Shown here: in pieces, positions 15,720 to 20,798 of the stretch | Layout: each line of letters opens with the position of its first letter | Numbering within the stretch: position 1 is the first letter of the stretch | Assembly (NCBI GenBank): GCA_016926595.1 | Contig: JAFGOG010000475.1 | Span: forward strand, 1 to 20,798 | Source: Anaerolineae bacterium | GTDB lineage: Bacteria > Chloroflexota > Anaerolineae > JAAYZQ01 | DNA length: 20,798 nt | Direction of reading: 5' to 3' | Translations under genes and position numbers: made by a program | The notes under the pieces: model-generated | What the model was told of the DNA's origin: nothing | Seen by the model: only the letters and a program-made list of their open reading frames with translations | The model's database searches: none

Positions 15720-16919
15720 TCAGCGATCGCCCTCGTTCAGCCATAACTCGATCGCGCCGCCCGTCGAGGCCACGTTGTTCCAGTTCGCGCCATAGATATC
15801 CATGCAGCCGTTCCTGCCCACGTCGACCAACACAATGTTGTGCGAGCCGGTTGTGGCCACCACCTGCTTGCGCCACGACACCCCACCGCCCTCGTTATAA
15901 TACACACAGACCTCTTGCGGCGCGCTGGCCTGGTGCATCTTGGCCACGACCATGTCCAACTGTCCATTTGGCTGCGGCGACTGCCAATCGCCCATATCAG
16001 CCAGACCCAGCCCGTGCGCGTGATCGAGGGCCGCATCCAGCACGCGCTCGACCCAGCCCTCTTGCGCCGGATCGGCCGGCGCCTGGAACCATGACAGCCG
16101 CCCGCCGCCTTCGGCCGGGGAAAGCACGATCTCTAGTCGACCGTCGCCGGTCAGATCGCCGGCCCGCACGCAGACGTCGCCTCGTGTCCAGCACTGGTCA
16201 AAGTGTGCCGCCGGCATGTAGAGATGTTCGGCCCAATCGCCGCGCAGCACGTCACCCGGGTTTTCATACCACCGCCCGCCAATGATCACATCCGGCAGGC
16301 CATCGCCGTTCAGGTCGGCGACCTCGAGCCCTTCGCCGTGCGGGCAGGGGAATTGGCGATGCGCACACGGGCCGGACGCCTGCCGCTTCCAGATGTGGAT
16401 CGCGTTGCCCATCCGCTTGCCAAAGCCTGACTGGTGGCGGGTGACGATCTCGAACTGACCGTCGCCATCCAGGTCAGCCACCTCTACGTCGTGCATTCGC
16501 GCCCCCTCGGCACCGATGTTGATCGCCGTCCAGCGATCGCGTGCCGGATCGCCGCCGCTGCGGCGCGGGTTGACGTACCACATCAGTCCCTCGTCGGACT
16601 GGTTGGGTTCACCGCGCCGGTTGGGTTCACCGCGCCGGTTGGGTTCACCGCGCCGGTTGGGTTCACCGGACGGGATAATCACGTCCACACAGCCGTCGAT
16701 CTCGACCACGGCCATATCGGTTGTAAACGAACCGTCAGCGATCTTGAATTTGGCCCAATCCGGGTAGCGATACCAAAACAGGCCGCCGCCCGATGCGCTG
16801 GCAGCCAGCAGGTCGGCGTACCCGTCGCCGTCCACGTCGCCGGCTGCCTTACAATGTGGATCGGGTGGATGATTGCCGTCGACGATCACGTGTCGGTAGC
16901 GGCTGACGTCTGATGCCAT
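15720..16919 (-). CDS. FG-GAP/VCBS repeat beta-propeller protein
   Basis: A 399-residue protein with repeated FG-GAP/VCBS blades holding Ca2+-type loops: DVDGDGYADLL (28-38), DLDGDGQFEIV (149-159), DLNGDGLPDVI (202-212), DLTGDGRLEIV (255-265), and weaker ones near 74-81 and in the last 60 residues (DVGRNGCMDIY). This suggests a six- or seven-bladed propeller. No signal peptide is seen. The start at 16919 (MASDVS) is preferred to 16928 because AGGAGG is 10 bases before it, while it almost touches the upstream ATG. The loop at 84-106 is expanded by a repeat encoding GEPNRR. Such proteins often sit beside Gfo/Idh and isomerase genes in sugar-degradation clusters; a binding or scaffolding role, or a lyase-like fold, is possible. 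Confidence 0.8.
   Translation of the reverse strand: MASDVSRYRHVIVDGNHPPDPHCKAAGDVDGDGYADLLAASASGGGLFWYRYPDWAKFKIADGSFTTDMAVVEIDGCVDVIIPSGEPNRRGEPNRRGEPNRRGEPNQSDEGLMWYVNPRRSGGDPARDRWTAINIGAEGARMHDVEVADLDGDGQFEIVTRHQSGFGKRMGNAIHIWKRQASGPCAHRQFPCPHGEGLEVADLNGDGLPDVIIGGRWYENPGDVLRGDWAEHLYMPAAHFDQCWTRGDVCVRAGDLTGDGRLEIVLSPAEGGGRLSWFQAPADPAQEGWVERVLDAALDHAHGLGLADMGDWQSPQPNGQLDMVVAKMHQASAPQEVCVYYNEGGGVSWRKQVVATTGSHNIVLVDVGRNGCMDIYGANWNNVASTGGAIELWLNEGDR
16601..16672. repeat. 18-bp in-frame tandem repeat in the beta-propeller gene
   Basis: GGTTGGGTTCACCGCGCC occurs three times in perfect tandem (16601-16654), then a partial fourth copy (16655-16672). On the coding strand it gives GEPNRR three times followed by GEPN. 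The period is a multiple of three, so copy-number changes keep the frame. It falls in a loop between propeller strands. Confidence 0.95.
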
Positions 16920-16950
16920 GTGAACCATCCCTCCTCTGTTCCGCGAACGC

Positions 16951-16973
16951 CCATTCGCCAAACAGGCGAATGG
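16951..16973. repeat. Small intergenic hairpin (REP-like)
   Basis: CCATTCGCC (16951-16959) and GGCGAATGG (16965-16973) form a perfect 9-bp stem with loop AAACA, in the 72-bp gap between the GNAT-like and beta-propeller genes. No T-run follows on either strand. It could be a repeat copy, an mRNA-stability element or a weak attenuator. Confidence 0.6.
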
Positions 16974-16991
16974 CAATAACCGTTTACCTCT

Positions 16992-17576
16992 TTAGCCGTA
17001 AATGACCCACCTGGCCGCGTGTGGGGGAAACGCGAGACACGGTGTCAACGCGGCCTCACCAAATAATGTCACCTGCCGTTTATCTTGTCGCGCGGTGTGA
17101 AAGACAACACGGTCAAACGCCCACGCCTGCTCAAACCACGTCCGCAACACAGCCAGTAACCGCTTGTCCAGATCGTCGGCCAACCGCGACCGTCGCACCC
17201 AAAAGCACACGTCCGCCACATGGTCCCGCCCCTGCACCACCTGGGTCCCACACACAGCGCCATCCCACAACGCCGGCGGTGGCGGCTTGACATACACGCA
17301 ACCCAGGCACGTTTTTGCCGCGGGATCCAACACGGTATAGGTAAAGGCCTGGCGCTCGACGTGTTCCCGGGCGTGTCGCTCCAGATCGGCCAGGTTATCC
17401 GCCAGGGTGAAATCATCGGCCGGCCAATCGCTCTGGCTCCAGGTGCGCAGCATCTCTTTGCTGTCCATCAAGGCCTCATAGTCCAGCGCGACGTGGCTGG
17501 CGCCCAGAGGCTGTAGCAGAAAATCGTCCGTCCGCAATGCTGCGGGGACCGGCGCCGTTTCGGGGTAAAAAGACAT
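16992..17576 (-). CDS. GNAT-fold acetyltransferase-like protein
   Basis: A 194-residue soluble protein with a GNAT-like layout: an N-terminal strand (DDFLLQPL, 17-24), two helices including the WPADDF region, strands FTYTVLD (78-84) and CLGCVYVKP (90-98), then DVCFWV (122-127) and LAVLRTWFEQAWAFDRVVFHT (from about 140). The usual acetyl-CoA-binding Q/R-x-x-G-x-G/A loop is replaced by RRSRLADDLDK, so catalysis is uncertain. GGAGG lies 4 bases before the ATG, and that RBS is tandemly duplicated. It lies 56 bp after the glycosyltransferase gene and probably shares its transcript. What it acetylates is unknown. Confidence 0.65.
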   Translation of the reverse strand: MSFYPETAPVPAALRTDDFLLQPLGASHVALDYEALMDSKEMLRTWSQSDWPADDFTLADNLADLERHAREHVERQAFTYTVLDPAAKTCLGCVYVKPPPPALWDGAVCGTQVVQGRDHVADVCFWVRRSRLADDLDKRLLAVLRTWFEQAWAFDRVVFHTARQDKRQVTLFGEAALTPCLAFPPHAARWVIYG

Positions 17577-17596
17577 CGTGCCTCCTTCGTGCCTCC
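17576..17596 (-). promoter_or_regulatory. Tandemly duplicated ribosome binding site of the GNAT-like gene
   Basis: On the minus strand GGAGGCACGA occurs twice (17596-17587 and 17585-17576), 11 bp apart; the second is the working RBS plus the A of the start ATG. A weaker third copy (GCAGGCACCA) lies further upstream. The upstream copies have no ATG in position. Confidence 0.6.
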
Positions 17597-17632
17597 CTGG
17601 TGCCTGCTCGATCTTGGTTTATCTGGCGAGGT

Positions 17633-19165
17633 CTAGGGCCTGGCAAACCACACCTGGTAGCCGCCAAAGCGCCTGACCAGCCGGTAGTTGGCCTCGATGG
17701 TGCGATCCAGCAGGTCGATCTGGGCATCGATCTCGGTCTGGTTTGGCTCCTGCCAGTACCCTTCGTGCAAGACGATCAGCCTGACCGGCGCGGCTTGCAG
17801 TTCGCGCACGATCTCTTGCTGGACGCTCAACGTGTTGGTCACGCCGGGATGCAGTTCGTGGTATTTGCTCCCGTAGGCCCGGCCCGCCAAAAAGTAAACC
17901 ATCACATGGTTGATGAGCAGACGGTCGTGATTGGTGACTCCGACATAGATCGCCTCCCCCTCAGCGGTGTTGTCCCGCACGAACGACACCACATCGGCCA
18001 GGTCCTGGCCCGACCGGGCGTATCCGGCCCGGTCGATGGCAGACCGGCTGGGCTCGACCCAATAGGGTTCGCCAAGCGCCTCGAAGCGCTCCCGGGCGAG
18101 CCCGCCCAGGAGCACCCCCATCCCGACCACCAGCACGATCGCCGCCACCCTGGCGCCCCATGCCCGGCGCGAGAACAGGTACGAAAACAGGCCCGGCGCG
18201 ACGACGATGCTCAGCAGCGCGTTGGGGAACAGGTGGATGGTGTCCGAACGCACGCGCACCTGGTTGATAAACAGGATGCCCGTCAGCGACAAGACAAGCA
18301 TCCCATAGGTGAACGGCGTGGGCGCCCTGTCCCTGGCGAGGAGGATCAAGGACAGGAGCAAGCCGGCAACGGAAACAACCGGAAACAGGTAAAAGTGGAC
18401 CGTCTCATAGAAAGCAAAAGCCGGATAGGGAAGCCAGCGGTACCTGGGCATCACGTCCGCCGGCGTCAGGATCAACTGCTCTACCACCGGTCCAACGCCA
18501 ACGACGGAAGCAAAATAGATGGCGATCGGCAGTCCCACCAGCGCGATGCCGCCGAGATAGACCGCGATCGGGCGCCACCCGGCTTCTTTGCCCCTCAGTT
18601 TGACCGCGACCAGGGCGACCCCGACGACCGCCGCCGCCATCGCCGCCAGGTCGTGCCGAAAAGTCGCGCTCAGCGCCACCGACAGCCCGCAAAAGAGCAG
18701 CCAGCGGGCCCGCCGTGTCTGCAGGTAGTGCAGGAACAAGGTGATGCCGACCAGGATCAACAGCAGGGCGACATAAACCGGATAGCCGGCAAAGCGAGTG
18801 GCTGCCGTCCAGGCCAGGGCCACGCCCCACCCGACGACCGCCACCTTGTTCGAGCAGCCCAGCTTTTTGACGACCCCAAACGCGCACGTCACCAGCAGCG
18901 CTCTGACCACCACGTCGTATATCCGCTCCACCAGCACAGACGGGCCAAACAGCCTGAACAAAAAGGCCAGCACATAGAACTGCCCCGGCGGGTACATGGA
19001 CCAGAAATCCCGGTAAGGGACATCGCCTCTCAGGACCCGCTCTGCCCCGGCCAGGACGATGCCCTCGTCATAGACGTTGAGCCCTATCTGGAGGATCGGC
19101 AGACAACAAACGACCGAGACGGCAAAAAGAAGAAGCGTTAGTGTGATTTGACTGGGACGTTTCAT
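17633..19165 (-). CDS. GT-C family membrane glycosyltransferase (GT39/ArnT-like)
   Basis: A 510-residue integral membrane protein with about ten to twelve helices. After the first helix comes YDEG (32-35), the Asp/Glu of the first extracellular loop that is catalytic in GT-C enzymes, then the family-typical PYRDFWSMYPPGQFY (50-64). The last 130 residues are soluble and outside the membrane. Such enzymes transfer a sugar from a polyprenyl-phosphate carrier to a lipid or protein. The ATG at 19165 is chosen because GGAG is 6 bases upstream; the GTG at 19177 would place that site inside the coding region. Its RBS sits in the 12-bp gap after the GH4 gene. Its link to sugar catabolism is unclear. 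Confidence 0.8.
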   Translation of the reverse strand: MKRPSQITLTLLLFAVSVVCCLPILQIGLNVYDEGIVLAGAERVLRGDVPYRDFWSMYPPGQFYVLAFLFRLFGPSVLVERIYDVVVRALLVTCAFGVVKKLGCSNKVAVVGWGVALAWTAATRFAGYPVYVALLLILVGITLFLHYLQTRRARWLLFCGLSVALSATFRHDLAAMAAAVVGVALVAVKLRGKEAGWRPIAVYLGGIALVGLPIAIYFASVVGVGPVVEQLILTPADVMPRYRWLPYPAFAFYETVHFYLFPVVSVAGLLLSLILLARDRAPTPFTYGMLVLSLTGILFINQVRVRSDTIHLFPNALLSIVVAPGLFSYLFSRRAWGARVAAIVLVVGMGVLLGGLARERFEALGEPYWVEPSRSAIDRAGYARSGQDLADVVSFVRDNTAEGEAIYVGVTNHDRLLINHVMVYFLAGRAYGSKYHELHPGVTNTLSVQQEIVRELQAAPVRLIVLHEGYWQEPNQTEIDAQIDLLDRTIEANYRLVRRFGGYQVWFARP

Positions 19166-19177
19166 GATGATCTCCAC

Positions 19178-20590
19178 TTACTGGCCCAACTCTTCAAAGC
19201 GGGCCACGATCGCCAGCGCCGGGTCGACCGGCACCCTGGCACGCTTGACATCTGGCGGGATGTGGATCGTCGGCGTGGGGCGGATCGTCTTGCCCGCGAA
19301 CTGGGGCAGCCACTGCCCTTCGGCGACCAACATCTCGCTCGCCATGTCGCGGATCTCTTTCAGGGTCAGCACCGCGCCGGTCAGCGGATCCAGCGCGCAG
19401 GCGTGGACGATGTGCTCCGGATCGCCGCTCAGCGCCGCCTCGACCGCCAGGCGCTGCACGTTGACGTTGCTCAGGTTCAACGCCGCGCATTGGGGCGGCA
19501 GGTTGCCGACGATCATCTTGTGCAAACCGGCGCGATCGACATAGATCGGCCCTTCGGCGCAGCAGTCAGGCGGCAGGTTGGCGATCATGCCGCCGTTGAT
19601 CACGTTGCCGTTGAGCTTGAAGGGGCGCCCGGTTTCCAACGCCTCGATGATATACGAGCCATACTCGATGCTGCGCGCCGGCAGGGCGGTCGATTCCCCG
19701 CTCAGGAGCTGCTCGTCGCCGTATTTCTCGGCAACGCGCCGGTTGAACTTGAACGCGGCCCCGCTCTCGCCGCCAAAGGCGGGTTCGTCGCAGTACAGAT
19801 CCAGGGCGCGTTGGCTCTTGCGAAAGTAAGGCAGGTACTCGGACAGGTGGCCGGTCGACTCGGTCATGAGGTAGCCAAAGTGCCGGAACACCTCGCCGCG
19901 CACCTTTTCGTTGGCATAGTACTCGGGCCGCTCGAACCGTTCGCGCAGCAGGGGATAGAGATCTCGGCCCCGGTGCTCCAACTTGAGAAACCAGGCCATG
20001 TGGTTGATCCCGGCGCACAGGAAATCGATCTCGTCCTTGGGCAGATCGGTATAGCCGGCGATCAGGTCCATCGTGGTCTGCACGCCGTGGCACAGGCCAA
20101 CAAAGGGCACGGCTGCCGTCCGGCCCAGCGCCCAGCAGACGGGCGCCATCGGGTTGACATAGTTGAGCAGGTGCGCGCCGGGGCAAAGCTCTTGCATGTC
20201 GCGCGCCAGGTCGACGATCACCGGGATGCTGCGCAGGGCGCGAAAGACCCCGCCCGGCCCCAGCGTATCGCCGATGCACTGATCCACGCCATACCGGAGC
20301 GGGATCGTATAGTCGGCCTCAAAGGCCTGCAAACCGCCGATCTGGAACGTAGCGATGACGTGATCGGCCCCCCGCACCGCCTCGCGGCGATCGGTCGTGA
20401 CCCAGACCTGCGCCGGCAGGCCATTGGCCGCGATCACGCGCTTGACGAACGCCTCCACATGGGGCGTACGCCGGGTGCTCGGCGCCATCAGGGCAAACTC
20501 GGTGTCCTCTAACCCCGGCGTAGCCAGGATGTCCAGGATCAGCGTCTTGCAGAATACAATACTCCCCGCGCCAATGATCGCGACTCGCAT
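19178..20590 (-). CDS. Family GH4 NAD+/Mn2+-dependent glycosidase (alpha-galactosidase/alpha-galacturonidase-like)
   Basis: A 470-residue cytoplasmic enzyme of family GH4. The N-terminal Rossmann fold has AIIGAGS (4-10). Family landmarks follow: GDTLGPGG (107-114), NYVNPM (143-148), LCHGV (166-170; Cys167 and His168 bind the metal) and GINHMAWF (194-201). GH4 enzymes oxidise C3 of the sugar with NAD+, eliminate the glycosidic bond and reduce again. The sequence is nearest in feel to MelA and LplD types, so an alpha-galactoside or galacturonide is a fair guess. The ATG at 20590 has AAAGGAGAGG before it; the frame extends to 20647 without support. It heads the six-gene operon. Confidence 0.9.
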   Translation of the reverse strand: MRVAIIGAGSIVFCKTLILDILATPGLEDTEFALMAPSTRRTPHVEAFVKRVIAANGLPAQVWVTTDRREAVRGADHVIATFQIGGLQAFEADYTIPLRYGVDQCIGDTLGPGGVFRALRSIPVIVDLARDMQELCPGAHLLNYVNPMAPVCWALGRTAAVPFVGLCHGVQTTMDLIAGYTDLPKDEIDFLCAGINHMAWFLKLEHRGRDLYPLLRERFERPEYYANEKVRGEVFRHFGYLMTESTGHLSEYLPYFRKSQRALDLYCDEPAFGGESGAAFKFNRRVAEKYGDEQLLSGESTALPARSIEYGSYIIEALETGRPFKLNGNVINGGMIANLPPDCCAEGPIYVDRAGLHKMIVGNLPPQCAALNLSNVNVQRLAVEAALSGDPEHIVHACALDPLTGAVLTLKEIRDMASEMLVAEGQWLPQFAGKTIRPTPTIHIPPDVKRARVPVDPALAIVARFEELGQ

Positions 20591-20613
20591 TTTCCTCTCC
20601 TTTCCCGCTATCG

Positions 20614-20642
20614 AGTGTACCACAAGCCGGCGTTCCTGCCAA
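20614..20642 (-). promoter_or_regulatory. Promoter of the GH4 operon
   Basis: On the minus strand TTGGCA (20642-20637), a 17-bp spacer and TACACT (20619-20614) match 5/6 and 4/6 of the sigma-70 consensus. Transcription would start near 20607, leaving a short leader with the RBS of the ATG at 20590. Confidence 0.6.
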
Positions 20643-20691
20643 ACCACCCACTTTGAATGCGCGCGTTTGTCGTTGGGGGCGGTCTGAAAGC

Positions 20692-20756
20692 AGTCGCGAT
20701 TTCCGAATCGCGTTCGATGTTCTATGTAAAAGATCGCGCGGTTGGAAACCGCGACT
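20692..20756. repeat. REPIN-like element: two inverted hairpin repeats
   Basis: Two hairpins, CGCGATT/AATCGCG (20695-20701 with 20706-20712) and CGCGGTT/AACCGCG (20737-20743 with 20747-20753), lie 24 bp apart. The outer ends AGTCGCGATT (20692-20701) and AACCGCGACT (20747-20756) are reverse complements at 9 of 10 positions, so the element is a pair of inverted copies of one short palindrome. It is non-coding, lies upstream of the GH4 promoter and close to the window edge. The minus-strand reading frame across it is not a gene. Confidence 0.7.
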
Positions 20757-20798
20757 ATGAACGCTGTATGAGCCTTGCCCCAAACTACAAACGCTCAC

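Noticed and set aside
17537..20512. Two long plus-strand frames opposite the glycosyltransferase and GH4 genes
   Set aside because: Both have shadow-type composition (HRDRQP-rich) while the opposite strand carries clear family motifs and good ribosome binding sites.
20598..20798. Minus-strand open frame with a repetitive SRGFQPRD-type peptide
   Set aside because: The peptide is the translation of the palindromic repeat; there is no RBS and the frame crosses the GH4 promoter and start in another frame.
1..20798. tRNA, rRNA, integrase or insertion sequence
   Set aside because: No transposase or integrase motif, no tRNA cloverleaf with CCA end and no rRNA segment was seen on either strand.

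Overview
High-GC bacterial DNA, 13 protein-coding genes on both strands plus one decayed gene fragment, with no RNA gene and no complete mobile element visible. The organism is most likely a member of the Chloroflexota (Anaerolineae-like). This is inferred from style, not a marker gene: a large MalT-type LuxR regulator, Gfo/Idh/MocA and VCBS sugar-catabolism genes, arrays of 7-bp TGAC/TGAT repeats and small palindromic repeats of a kind I associate with that phylum.

Region 1 (1-4890, minus strand): a clan GH-A-like glycoside hydrolase followed by a very large fused flavin/iron-sulfur amine dehydrogenase. One polypeptide carries what are usually three or four subunits, and the last two modules are joined by a linker encoded by sixteen tandem heptamers. 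The 140-bp leader between the two genes can fold into a bulged stem with a possible pseudoknot.

Region 2 (4740-13840, plus strand): a MalT/LAL-type ATP-dependent LuxR regulator with its own promoter (divergent from region 1) and a clear terminator. It is followed by a promoter and the genes for a CPBP intramembrane protease fused to an ABC ATPase, an ABC-2 permease, a cytosolic alpha/beta hydrolase, a broken TPR gene remnant, a secreted S33 hydrolase with a four-helix membrane tail, a folded repeat element and an 83-residue small protein. The regulator, protease-transporter and two hydrolases could form one export/processing system, but that link is inferred from proximity only.

Region 3 (13820-20650, minus strand): a likely six-gene operon with a good promoter at its head. 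It encodes a GH4 NAD-dependent glycosidase, a GT-C membrane glycosyltransferase, a GNAT-like protein, a calcium-motif beta-propeller protein, a complete Gfo/Idh/MocA oxidoreductase and a short chimeric protein. The chimera starts as a Gfo/Idh/MocA Rossmann domain and ends as the tail of a sugar-phosphate isomerase/epimerase. GH4 and Gfo/Idh enzymes both work by NAD-dependent redox chemistry on sugars, so the operon probably handles a glycoside or uronide. A REPIN-like pair of inverted hairpins lies upstream of this operon at the window edge.

The most notable points are the heptamer array inside the oxidoreductase, the CPBP-ATPase fusion, the deletion chimera, and the two palindromic repeat elements.
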